Positions 16,034 to 23,348 of a stretch of 64,000 nt of DNA are shown piece by piece (the stretch's first letter is position 1; every line of letters begins with the position of its first letter). The notes below the pieces were generated by a model that worked only from the letters and a program-made list of their open reading frames with translations, was not told where the DNA came from and did not search any database. This stretch comes from Actinomycetospora sp. NBRC 106378 (GTDB lineage Bacteria; Actinomycetota; Actinomycetes; Mycobacteriales; Pseudonocardiaceae): the NCBI RefSeq assembly GCF_030269685.1, contig NZ_BSTT01000002.1:372001-436000 (forward strand). Direction: 5' to 3'. The translations under genes were made by a program, and so were the position numbers.

Positions 16034-16050
16034 GTTTCACGAAGTGGAAT
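16034..16050. promoter_or_regulatory. Operator-like palindrome 1 (GTTTCAC-N3-GTGGAAT)
   Basis: First of three related sites in the 236-base divergent region. Five of seven arm positions pair. It lies where the transcription start of the minus-strand permease operon should be, given a minus-strand TTGACA at 16081-16076. It is probably bound by the local IclR-type regulator. Confidence 0.5.
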
Positions 16051-16075
16051 GACGGTGTCGGGTCGCCGTGGTCGC

Positions 16076-16081
16076 TGTCAA
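16076..16081 (-). promoter_or_regulatory. Putative -35 box of the permease operon
   Basis: A perfect TTGACA on the minus strand. Eighteen bases further is CACCGT (16057-16052), an acceptable -10. Transcription would start around 16046, inside palindrome 1. Confidence 0.4.
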
Positions 16082-16095
16082 GCCTGGATGCTGGT

Positions 16096-16111
16096 GTTTC
16101 GCGGGCGAAAC
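16096..16111. promoter_or_regulatory. Operator-like palindrome 2 (GTTTCGC-GG-GCGAAAC)
   Basis: A perfect 7-base inverted repeat with a 2-base spacer. It sits between the two divergent TTGACA boxes and matches the sites at 16034-16050 and 16198-16214. It is the strongest of the three candidate IclR-type sites. Confidence 0.6.
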
Positions 16112-16149
16112 TCGGACGTAACGCCCTGAGTGGGCCATCTGCCACCGCC

Positions 16150-16155
16150 TTGACA
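16150..16155 (+). promoter_or_regulatory. Putative -35 box of the solute-binding gene
   Basis: A perfect TTGACA, with CATTCT 18 bases downstream (16174-16179) as a possible -10. The start site would fall just before palindrome 3, which therefore could block transcription. Confidence 0.4.
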
Positions 16156-16197
16156 GTGCGAACTCGACATGGCCATTCTTTTCTAGATGCGAACACC

Positions 16198-16214
16198 GTT
16201 TCGCAATACGAAAT
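16198..16214. promoter_or_regulatory. Operator-like palindrome 3 (GTTTCGC-N3-ACGAAAT)
   Basis: Third member of the set; the left arm is identical to palindrome 2 and five of seven right-arm bases pair. It lies 20 bases before the GTG of the solute-binding gene, within the predicted 5' leader. Confidence 0.5.
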
Positions 16215-16234
16215 CTACGACAGAGGGAGGCCCC

Positions 16235-17284
16235 GTGCGCACCAGGAGGAGCACGCTCGTCGCCGCCGCGTTCGCCGGCGTCGTCGCGATGACCACCGCC
16301 GGCTGTTTCGGCCCGGCCGGCAGCCAGGGTGCGGGCGGAGCGACGGTGGTGTTCGCCAACACCGGGGGAGCGCTCGCGGAGGTGTTCAAGGCCAACGCCT
16401 ACGCCGACCTGTCGGCCCAGGGCGTCACCGTGGCCGACGAGTCGCCCAACAACGAGGCCAAGCTGACCGCGATGGTGCAGGGCGGCAACCCGACGTGGGA
16501 CGTCTTCTACTCGACGCCGTACACCGCGATGGGCAAGTGCGGCACCCTCTTCGAGCCGATCGACTGGAACCGCGTCGACCGTTCCGGGCTCGACCCCGCG
16601 CAGACCTCGGAGTGCGGCGTCCCGGTCATCAACTCGTCGTTCCTGCTCGTCTACAACAAGGACAGGTACGGCGCGAACCCGCCGACGAGCTGGGCCGACT
16701 TCTACGACACGGCCCGCTTCCCCGGCACCCGCGGGATCATGAACTACGCCAAGGACGCCGGGATGGAGACCGCGCTGCTCGCCGACGGCGTGCCGGGCGA
16801 CCAGCTCTACCCGCTCGACTACGACCGCGCGTTCCGCAAGCTCGACACCATCCGCGCGTCGACCCGCTTCTACGACACGGGCGCGCAGCAGACGCAGGCG
16901 CTGCAGTCCGGCGAGGTCGACATGATGCTCGCCTGGCCCGGCCGCGCCTACGACGCGGTGAAGAGCGGCGCGCCCCTGGGTGTCGCCTGGAACCAGCCCC
17001 TGAGCTACTTCGACACGCTGACCGTGGTCAAGGGCGCCCCGCACCGTGACCAGGCCTACCAGCTGATCAACGCGCTCATCGGCCAGAAGAACCAGAAGGC
17101 CATCACCGACCGCATGCCCTACCTGCCCACCAACACCGCGGCCGCGCCGAGTGCCGACCCGACCATCCGCGAGTTCATCGACGGCCCGCAGTCGAACGGC
17201 ACCACCGTGGTCCGGGACAACGCCTGGTGGGCGCAGAACCTCGACCAGGCCACGCAGCGCTGGACCTCGTGGGTCAACCGGTGA
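16235..17284 (+). CDS. ABC transporter solute-binding lipoprotein, PotD-like
   Basis: A 349-residue lipoprotein. The signal peptide VRTRRSTLVAAAFAGVVAMT ends in lipobox TAGC (Cys24). The mature part has the extracellular-binding-protein fold seen in PotD/FbpA-like proteins (ATVVFANTGGALAEVF, then NPTWDVFYSTPYTAMG; INSSFLLVYNKDRYG; DMMLAWPGRAYDAV). It delivers the substrate to the two PotB/PotC-type permeases. The GTG follows GAGGGAGG closely; an ATG 16 codons upstream lacks such a site and would spoil the signal peptide. Its stop overlaps the next gene. Confidence 0.92.
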   Translation: MRTRRSTLVAAAFAGVVAMTTAGCFGPAGSQGAGGATVVFANTGGALAEVFKANAYADLSAQGVTVADESPNNEAKLTAMVQGGNPTWDVFYSTPYTAMGKCGTLFEPIDWNRVDRSGLDPAQTSECGVPVINSSFLLVYNKDRYGANPPTSWADFYDTARFPGTRGIMNYAKDAGMETALLADGVPGDQLYPLDYDRAFRKLDTIRASTRFYDTGAQQTQALQSGEVDMMLAWPGRAYDAVKSGAPLGVAWNQPLSYFDTLTVVKGAPHRDQAYQLINALIGQKNQKAITDRMPYLPTNTAAAPSADPTIREFIDGPQSNGTTVVRDNAWWAQNLDQATQRWTSWVNR

Positions 17285-19446
17285 GGCTGCTCGGCTACGC
17301 CGACCGCCTCTCGGTACCCGCGGGCGGGCAGGTCGCGGTGCACGTGTCGAGCGAGCACGCCGAGGTCGCGGTGTCGCTGGTGCGGCTGCGCCGCGGTGGG
17401 TCGCCCCGCCACCACGTGGACCTCGTCGAGGAGCCGGTCGGCTCGGACCTGCCGCCGCGCATCGCCGGCCGCGTGCAGCGGACGTGTTCGGGCTCGTTCG
17501 CCGCGGCGGAGGTGCGGGCGGACCTTCCCGACGTCGGGTGCGCGCTCTGGTTCCGCCCGACCGCGCCCACCACCGAGCCGCGCCCGCTGCTCGTCGTCGG
17601 GACGCTCGGTCTCTGGTGCTCGGCCGAGGCCCTGGAGCTCCGCGACGGTGGTTCGGTCCTCGCCCGCCTCGACGTCGACGCGGTGCGCGGGCGGTGGGCG
17701 TTCGCGGCGGCGACGGTCGACGGGCAGGGACGGGTGCGGCTCACGCTGCACCGCCCCGGCCTTCCCGACGAGGCCGTCGGGACCACCGCCGTCGTCGCCC
17801 CGGTGTCGGGGCGACTGCTGCTCGGCTCCGACGGGACCGTGCGGCCCGGGCTCGGCGCGACGTTCAACGGCGGCGTCGCCCGCCCCGTGGTCTCGCGGGC
17901 CTGGACCGCCGAGGTGACCGACGCGCTGCGCGCCGGCGCCGACCCGCTCACCCTGCTCGACGCGGCGCACACGAGCGTCCTCGACCTCGCGGCCGACCCG
18001 GGCGGGGTCCGGGTGCCCGACCGCGGCGGCCTCACCGGGGGCGCGGCCGTGCACCACCTGCCCGCGCGCGGCGTCCCCGGCCCGTTCTGGTCCGGCGCCG
18101 AGCGCGACTTCCGGGCCGCGCCGGCCGAGTTCGACGCGCTGCACCTGCACGACGACGACCTCGCCGACGCCGGCTGGGACGTCGACGCCACGTGGACCGT
18201 GCCGGCGGACCTGCCGAGCGGGGTGTACGCCGTGCGCCTGGCCGCGGGCGACGACGTGGACCGCGTGCCCGTCGTCGTCACCCCCGCCCGGCACACCGCC
18301 CGCGTGCTGCTCGTGCTGCCGACCTGGACCTACCTGGCCTACGCGAACTGGCGGACCTACGCGGAGTACGAGACCGAGCGCCTCGGGCTCTACGGCGAGG
18401 ACCGCGGGATCGACGACCGCGACCGCTGGCTCGCGGCACACCCGGAGTTCGGGCGCTCGCTCTACGACGTGCACTCCGACGGCAGCGGAGTCTGCTACTC
18501 GACCCGTCGGCGGCCGATCCTCAACCTCCGGCCCGACTACTACACGCCCACCACCCGCGGGTTCCGGCACTACGCCCAGGACCTGCTGCTGCTCGACTGG
18601 CTCGAGCGGCGCGGCGAGGACCACGCCGTGGTCACCGACGACGAGGTCGAGCAGCAGGGCACGGCGCTGCTCGACCGCTACCGGGTGGTGCTCACCGGCG
18701 GCCACCCGGAGTACTGCTCGGCCGGGATGCTCGACGCCTACGCCGCGTACACCGCGACCGGCGGGCGGCTGATGTACCTGGGCGGCAACGGCTTCTACCA
18801 GGTCACGGCCCGCCACCCGGGCCGTCCGGACGCCCTGGAGATCCGTCGCGGGCACGCCGGCGTCGCCACCTGGGTGTCCGACCCGGGGGAGGAGCACCTG
18901 TCCGCGACCGGGGAGCCCGGGGGGCTGTGGCGCATGCGCGGACGGGCGCCGAACCGGCTCGTCGGGGTCGGGTTCACCGCCCAGGGATTCGACCGCGGGC
19001 ACGGGTACCGGCGCAGCGCCCGGAGCGCCGAGCCGGACGTGTCGTGGGTGTTCGACGGGGTGAAGGCGGGGATCGGCGAGGTCGTCGGCGCCGAGGGCCC
19101 GGGGCTCGGGGGAGCGGCGGCCGACGAGTTCGACCGGGCCGACGTCGGGCTCGGCACCCCGCCCACCGCGGCGGTGCTCGGCTCGTCGGTCGGGCACTCG
19201 CACAAGATCGGGCTCGCGCCCGAGGAGATCGACCACGGCTACGCCGCCCCGCCGCCCGGGGTGCACCCGAACGTCCGCGCCGACCTCGTGCTGTTCGGCC
19301 TGCCCGGCGGCGGCGCCGTCTTCTCCGTCGGCTCGATCGGCTGGTCGACCGCGATGAGCCACGACGGCGGCGACAACGACACCGCCCGTATCACCGGCAC
19401 CGTGCTCGACCGCTTCCGCGACCACGAGGGGCCGGTGGCCCCGTGA
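17281..19446 (+). CDS. N,N-dimethylformamidase beta-subunit-like enzyme
   Basis: A 721-residue protein related to the large (beta) subunit of N,N-dimethylformamidase. An N-terminal beta-sandwich region (about 1-300, including FWSGAERDFRAAP and YAVRL near 315) is followed by the DMFA2 C-terminal alpha/beta domain. The latter shows VLLVLPTWTYLAYANW (342-357) and RTYAEYE, GGHPEYCS (473-480), LMYLGGNGFYQV and SVGSIGWSTAMSHDGGDND near the end. In the known enzyme two Tyr and one Glu bind a single iron; Glu477 in the HPE motif and Tyr residues near 351-363 are candidates. No small alpha subunit is seen. It likely hydrolyses an amide or related bond of the imported compound. The GTG start overlaps the solute-binding gene stop. 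Confidence 0.82.
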   Translation: MRLLGYADRLSVPAGGQVAVHVSSEHAEVAVSLVRLRRGGSPRHHVDLVEEPVGSDLPPRIAGRVQRTCSGSFAAAEVRADLPDVGCALWFRPTAPTTEPRPLLVVGTLGLWCSAEALELRDGGSVLARLDVDAVRGRWAFAAATVDGQGRVRLTLHRPGLPDEAVGTTAVVAPVSGRLLLGSDGTVRPGLGATFNGGVARPVVSRAWTAEVTDALRAGADPLTLLDAAHTSVLDLAADPGGVRVPDRGGLTGGAAVHHLPARGVPGPFWSGAERDFRAAPAEFDALHLHDDDLADAGWDVDATWTVPADLPSGVYAVRLAAGDDVDRVPVVVTPARHTARVLLVLPTWTYLAYANWRTYAEYETERLGLYGEDRGIDDRDRWLAAHPEFGRSLYDVHSDGSGVCYSTRRRPILNLRPDYYTPTTRGFRHYAQDLLLLDWLERRGEDHAVVTDDEVEQQGTALLDRYRVVLTGGHPEYCSAGMLDAYAAYTATGGRLMYLGGNGFYQVTARHPGRPDALEIRRGHAGVATWVSDPGEEHLSATGEPGGLWRMRGRAPNRLVGVGFTAQGFDRGHGYRRSARSAEPDVSWVFDGVKAGIGEVVGAEGPGLGGAAADEFDRADVGLGTPPTAAVLGSSVGHSHKIGLAPEEIDHGYAAPPPGVHPNVRADLVLFGLPGGGAVFSVGSIGWSTAMSHDGGDNDTARITGTVLDRFRDHEGPVAP

Positions 19447-19466
19447 GCACCTCCCGAGGAGGACCG

Positions 19467-20273
19467 ATGGACCTCGCCGACCGCGCCCGCTTCGTGCGCA
19501 CCGAGACCGTGCGCCTCACCCGGATCGCCGGCGCCGGGCACTACAGCGCCGTATTCTCGTGCGCCGAGATCCTCGCGGCGCTGTACTACGGCGAACTGCG
19601 GCTCGACCCGGCCCGGCCCGACTGGCCGGACCGCGACCGCTTCGTCATGAGCAAGGGCCACGCCGCGATCGGGCTCTACCCGGTGCTCGCCGACCTCGGC
19701 TTCTACGACCCGTCCGAGCTCGACACCTACACCCGGCTCGGCAGCGCCTTCGGCGACCATCCCGACGCCAAGCGCATCCCCGGCGTCGACTTCTCCTCCG
19801 GTTCGCTCGGGCACGGCCTGTCGATCTGCGTCGGCATGGCGTGGGCAGGCCGGCTGCGGGGGAGCGACCACCGCACGTGGTGCCTGCTCGGTGACGGCGA
19901 GCTCGCCGAAGGTCAGGTGTGGGAGGCCGCGATGGCGGCCGCGCACTACGGGCTGGGGAACCTCGTCGCGGTCGTGGACGCCAACCAGCTCGGCATCGAC
20001 GGGTTCGTCGCCGACGTCATGGCCGCGGAGCCGATCGAGGACCGCTTCGCCGCGTTCGGCTGGGACACCCACCGCGTCGACGGGCACGACCTCGACGCCC
20101 TGCTCGCGACCTTCGACGCGCTGCCCGCCCGGGGCGGCGACCGGCCGCAGGTGATCGTCGCCGACACCGTCAAGGGCAAGGGCGTCGCGCGCATGGAGCT
20201 GAGCCCGGACTGGCACGTCGGCAACCTCGTCGGCGCCGACTACGACGACGTGATGGCGGAGCTGACCGCATGA
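19467..20273 (+). CDS. Transketolase, N-terminal (thiamine-diphosphate) subunit
   Basis: A 268-residue half-transketolase. It contains the substrate/cofactor His in FVMSKGHAAIGLYP, GSLGHGLSICVGMAWA and the ThDP-binding motif that starts at GDGELAEGQVWEAA and ends with NQLGIDG. Full-length transketolases are about 650 residues; here the C-terminal half is the next gene. The ATG has a perfect GAGGAGG site; a GTG at 19443 overlapping the upstream stop is an alternative. It transfers two-carbon ketol units and probably links the island's product to pentose-phosphate intermediates. Confidence 0.93.
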   Translation: MDLADRARFVRTETVRLTRIAGAGHYSAVFSCAEILAALYYGELRLDPARPDWPDRDRFVMSKGHAAIGLYPVLADLGFYDPSELDTYTRLGSAFGDHPDAKRIPGVDFSSGSLGHGLSICVGMAWAGRLRGSDHRTWCLLGDGELAEGQVWEAAMAAAHYGLGNLVAVVDANQLGIDGFVADVMAAEPIEDRFAAFGWDTHRVDGHDLDALLATFDALPARGGDRPQVIVADTVKGKGVARMELSPDWHVGNLVGADYDDVMAELTA

Positions 20274-21298
20274 CCACCACCCAGGACCAGACACAGGACC
20301 AGGCGGCCATCTTCAACGGCACCGCCACCTTCAAGGACTCCCGGTCGGTCGACGGGACCGACACCCGCGCGATGCCGGCGTTCGTGCTCGGCGAGGAGCT
20401 GGCCGAGCTCGCCGAGGTCGACCCGCGCATCGTCGTGCTGACCGCCGACCTCGGGCGGTCCAACCGCACCACCGACTTCGCCGCGCGGCACCCCGACCGG
20501 TTCGTCAACGCCGGGATCGCCGAGAAGAACATGATCACTATGGCCGCGGGGATGGCGGCGAGCGGGCTCGTGCCGTTCGCCGCGACCTTCGGGTCGTTCG
20601 CGGCGCTGCTGTGCGCCGAGCAGATCCGCACCGACTGCGCCTACCCCGACCTGCCCGTGCGCGTCGTCGGACACCACTCGGGGATGTCGATGGGGTTCTA
20701 CGGGACGAGCCACCACAGCCTCGAGGACCTGGCGATGATGCGGTCGATCGCCGATCTCACGGTGGTGTCCGCGACGGACGCGAACCACCTGCGGGCGCTG
20801 CTCCGCCTCTCGCTCGACCACCCGCACGCGATGTACCTGCGGCTCGGCCGGGGGCGCGACCCGGAGGTGTACGCGGAGGTGCCCGAGCTCGTCGTCGGGA
20901 AGGCCCTGACCCTGCGGGAGGGCACCGACCTGACGATCGTCACGACCGGTTCCGAGGTCGCGCCGGCGATGCAGGCCGCGGACGACCTCGCGGCGGCGGG
21001 GGTCGAGGCGCGGGTCGTCGACATGTGGACGATCTCGCCGCTCGACCGCGACGCCGTGCTCGCCGCGGCGCGCGAGACCGGTGCCGTGCTGACCGTCGAG
21101 GAGGCCAACGGGACCGGCGGGCTCGGCTCGGCGGTCGCGGAGTGCCTGCTCGACGCCGGGCTCGCGCCCCGGTTCCGCCGCCACGGGGTGCCCGACCAGC
21201 ACGTGCCCGTCGGCCCGCCCGCCGCGCTGTACGCCCACTACCGGCTCGACGGTGCGGGGATCGCCGCCGTCGCGCGGGAGCTCCTGGAGGGGAATTGA
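20270..21298 (+). CDS. Transketolase, C-terminal (pyrimidine-binding) subunit
   Basis: A 342-residue partner of the preceding subunit, coupled by an ATGA overlap. The pyrimidine domain has the activating Glu in NAGIAEKNMITMAAGMA; the aromatic pocket region ATFGSFAALLCAEQIRTDCAYPDLPV is typical. The C-terminal domain is TGSEVAPAMQAADDLA … VVDMWTISPLD. The first 30 residues are a polar extension with DQTQDQ repeats that standard subunits lack. Split transketolases of this kind usually sit in dedicated catabolic or biosynthetic operons rather than central metabolism. Confidence 0.92.
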   Translation: MTTTQDQTQDQAAIFNGTATFKDSRSVDGTDTRAMPAFVLGEELAELAEVDPRIVVLTADLGRSNRTTDFAARHPDRFVNAGIAEKNMITMAAGMAASGLVPFAATFGSFAALLCAEQIRTDCAYPDLPVRVVGHHSGMSMGFYGTSHHSLEDLAMMRSIADLTVVSATDANHLRALLRLSLDHPHAMYLRLGRGRDPEVYAEVPELVVGKALTLREGTDLTIVTTGSEVAPAMQAADDLAAAGVEARVVDMWTISPLDRDAVLAAARETGAVLTVEEANGTGGLGSAVAECLLDAGLAPRFRRHGVPDQHVPVGPPAALYAHYRLDGAGIAAVARELLEGN

Positions 21299-21300
21299 CG

Positions 21301-22530
21301 ATGACCACACTCGAGATCGGACTGGGCGAGCAGGAGCTGGCGCTGCGGGAGCGCGCGGGCCGGGTGATCCCGGGCGGGATGTACGGGCACATGTCGGTGT
21401 CGGCGTTCTCCACCGCGCACCCGCAGTTCGTGGTGTCGGGGGAGGGCGCACGGGTGTGGGACGCCGACGGGCGCGAGTACCTCGACCTGATGTGCAGCTG
21501 GGGCCCGATGATCCTCGGGCACCGCCACCCCGCGGTGACGGCGGCGATCGTCGACCAGCTCGGGCGCGGCGACTGCCTCGACGGCATCAGCCCGACCGCG
21601 GTGGAGTACGCGGAGCTGCTCGTCGACACCGTGGCCGCCGCGGACTGGGCGCTGTTCTGCAAGAACGGCACCGACGCGATGACCACCGCCATGACGACGG
21701 CCCGCGCGGCGACCGGGCGCCGCAAGGTGCTCGTCGCACGCGGTGCCTACCACGGCGCGGTGCCGGGCTTCGCCGTGCGCGGCGGCGGCGTCACCCCGGA
21801 GGACCAGGCCCACCTGATCCGCTACGAGTACAACGACCTCGCCTCCGTGCGAGCCGCGGCGGACGAGGCGGGCTCCGACCTCGCCGCCATCCTCGTCACG
21901 CCGTTCCGGCACGACATCAAGCGCGACCAGGAGCTGGTCGACCCGGCCTTCGCGCGCGGGCTCCGGGACCTGGCCGACCGGACCGGCGCGGTGCTCGTCC
22001 TTGACGACGTGCGCGCCACCCACCGGCTCGACCTCGCCGGCTCGTGGGAGTCCCTCGGCGTGCGCCCTGACCTGTCGGCGTGGTCGAAGCCGTTGGCCAA
22101 CGGGCAGCCCCTCGGCGCCGTGACCGGCATCGACGCGCTGCGCGAGGCGGTCGGCACGATCTACGTGACGGGGTCGTTCTGGACGGGTGCGGTGCCGCTG
22201 GCGGCGGGGTTGGCGACGCTGACCGAGCTGCGTCGCGGCGAGGCCCTCCCGGCGATGGAGCGGGCGGGGACGCGGTTGCGCTCCGGCCTCGCGGCCCAGG
22301 CCGCCGCGCACGGGGTGACGATCCGGCAGACCGGGCCGGTGCAGATGCCGATGCTGTCGTTCGACGACGACCCGGACTTCCGGCGCGTCACGGCGTGGGC
22401 GGAGGCCGCCGTGCAGCGCGGGGTGTACCTGCACCCCTGGCACAACTGGTTCCTGTCCTCGGCCCACACCGACGAGGTGATCGACGCGATCCTCGAGCGC
22501 ACCGACGGGGCGTTCGCGGCGGTCGCGTAG
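21301..22530 (+). CDS. Class III aminotransferase, glutamate-1-semialdehyde-aminomutase-like
   Basis: A 409-residue PLP enzyme. Features are the N-terminal RVIPGGMYGH, VWDADGREYLDLMCSWGPMILGHRHP, FCKNGTDAMTTAM (phosphate/aromatic pocket), LVLDDVRATHR with Asp235 for the pyridine nitrogen, and the Schiff-base Lys263 in AWSKPLANGQPLGAV. The usual DEV(M/Q/I) reads DDVR. It is too divergent, and in the wrong context, for haem synthesis; it more likely transaminates or shifts the amino group of a catabolic intermediate. It is last in the plus-strand half of the island, two bases after the transketolase gene. Confidence 0.88.
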   Translation: MTTLEIGLGEQELALRERAGRVIPGGMYGHMSVSAFSTAHPQFVVSGEGARVWDADGREYLDLMCSWGPMILGHRHPAVTAAIVDQLGRGDCLDGISPTAVEYAELLVDTVAAADWALFCKNGTDAMTTAMTTARAATGRRKVLVARGAYHGAVPGFAVRGGGVTPEDQAHLIRYEYNDLASVRAAADEAGSDLAAILVTPFRHDIKRDQELVDPAFARGLRDLADRTGAVLVLDDVRATHRLDLAGSWESLGVRPDLSAWSKPLANGQPLGAVTGIDALREAVGTIYVTGSFWTGAVPLAAGLATLTELRRGEALPAMERAGTRLRSGLAAQAAAHGVTIRQTGPVQMPMLSFDDDPDFRRVTAWAEAAVQRGVYLHPWHNWFLSSAHTDEVIDAILERTDGAFAAVA

Positions 22531-22551
22531 GAAACCGCGCGCGGCACGTGG

Positions 22552-22584
22552 GCATCACGATGCATGATCTGTGCATCGTGATGC
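22552..22584. promoter_or_regulatory. VapBC operator: perfect 13-base inverted repeat
   Basis: GCATCACGATGCA and its exact reverse complement are separated by seven bases, ending 21 bases before the vapB ATG. Arc/MetJ-type antitoxins bind such repeats with their toxin to repress their own operon. A TATCGT at 22593-22598, seven bases before the ATG, could be the -10 of a leaderless transcript. Confidence 0.7.
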
Positions 22585-22605
22585 AGCTGGCGTATCGTTC
22601 GGTGC

Positions 22606-22842
22606 ATGCGCACAACGATCACGATCGACGACGGTCTGCTCGACCAGGTGCGCCGACGGGCGGCCGAGCTCGGCCGGACGGTCAGTCAGGTGATCGAGGA
22701 CGGCGTCCGCGAATCGCTCCTGCGCCGGGAGGAGGGCCCGGCTTCCGCCTTCCGCGTCCGCCCCTTCCACGGCGGGCGGGTGCGGGCCGGGGTCGACCTC
22801 GACGACAACGCGGCGCTGCTCGACGCGATGGACGACCGGTGA
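22606..22842 (+). CDS. vapB: VapB-type ribbon-helix-helix antitoxin
   Basis: A 78-residue antitoxin. Residues 1-45 form a ribbon-helix-helix DNA-binding domain (MRTTITIDDGLLDQVRRRAAE, then SQVIEDGVRESLLRR). The tail (AFRVRPFHGGRVRAGVDLDDNAALLDAM) is the toxin-binding arm seen in VapB partners of PIN toxins. No Shine-Dalgarno sequence precedes the ATG, consistent with leaderless translation. It neutralises the downstream VapC and probably represses the operon at the inverted repeat upstream. Confidence 0.88.
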   Translation: MRTTITIDDGLLDQVRRRAAELGRTVSQVIEDGVRESLLRREEGPASAFRVRPFHGGRVRAGVDLDDNAALLDAMDDR

Positions 22843-23270
22843 TCGCCTGCGACGTGAACGTCCTCGTCCACGCCTTCAACGCCGACGACGAGCAGCATGA
22901 GCCGTACCGCCACTGGTTGGAGGCGGCCGCCGGCGGGCACGAGCCGTTCGGGCTGTCGGCCGTGGTGGCGAGCGGGTTCATCCGGGTGGTGACCCACCCG
23001 AAGGTGCTCGACGAGCCGCTGGCCGTATCGGCGGCACTGGACCTGCTGGCCGCTCTCCGGTCGGCTCCGGCGGTCGTACCCCTCGAACCGGGCCCGCGGC
23101 ACTGGGTCCTGTTCGACGACCTGTGTCGGCGCGCGGGCGCGCGAGGCAACGCCGTCCCGGACGCCTTCCTGGCGGCCCTCGCGATCGAACACGGCTGCAC
23201 GTGGGTGACCGCCGATCGCGGATTCGCGCGCTATCCCGGTCTCCGGGTGCGGCACCCGCTGGAGTCGTGA
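22839..23270 (+). CDS. vapC: VapC-type PIN-domain ribonuclease toxin
   Basis: A 143-residue PIN toxin coupled to vapB by a GTGA overlap. The Mg-binding acidic residues are Asp5 (IACDVNVLVHAF), Asp108 (NAVPDAFLAALA) and Asp126 (TWVTADRGFARYPGL). The middle segment SGFIRVVTHPKVL is typical of the mycobacterial PIN subfamily, members of which cut tRNA or rRNA at specific sites. The pair is complete and probably functional. It sits between two unrelated catabolic islands, where such modules often settle. Confidence 0.9.
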   Translation: MIACDVNVLVHAFNADDEQHEPYRHWLEAAAGGHEPFGLSAVVASGFIRVVTHPKVLDEPLAVSAALDLLAALRSAPAVVPLEPGPRHWVLFDDLCRRAGARGNAVPDAFLAALAIEHGCTWVTADRGFARYPGLRVRHPLES

Positions 23271-23316
23271 CGCCTCTCGGTTCCGCCCGGAGGTGCTCGG
23301 GCCATGAGTAGTATCC

Positions 23317-23330
23317 CTAGTCACACCTAG
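23317..23330. promoter_or_regulatory. Putative LuxR-family site CTAG-N6-CTAG (copy 1)
   Basis: CTAG-TCACAC-CTAG, followed by AACA, lies 18 bases before the regulator ATG and just after a possible -10 TAGTAT (23309-23314). Its reverse complement matches copy 2 (26436-26449) at 12 of 14 positions. The position suggests autorepression (inference). Confidence 0.5.
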
Positions 23331-23348
23331 AACATCGAGGTGGTGGCG

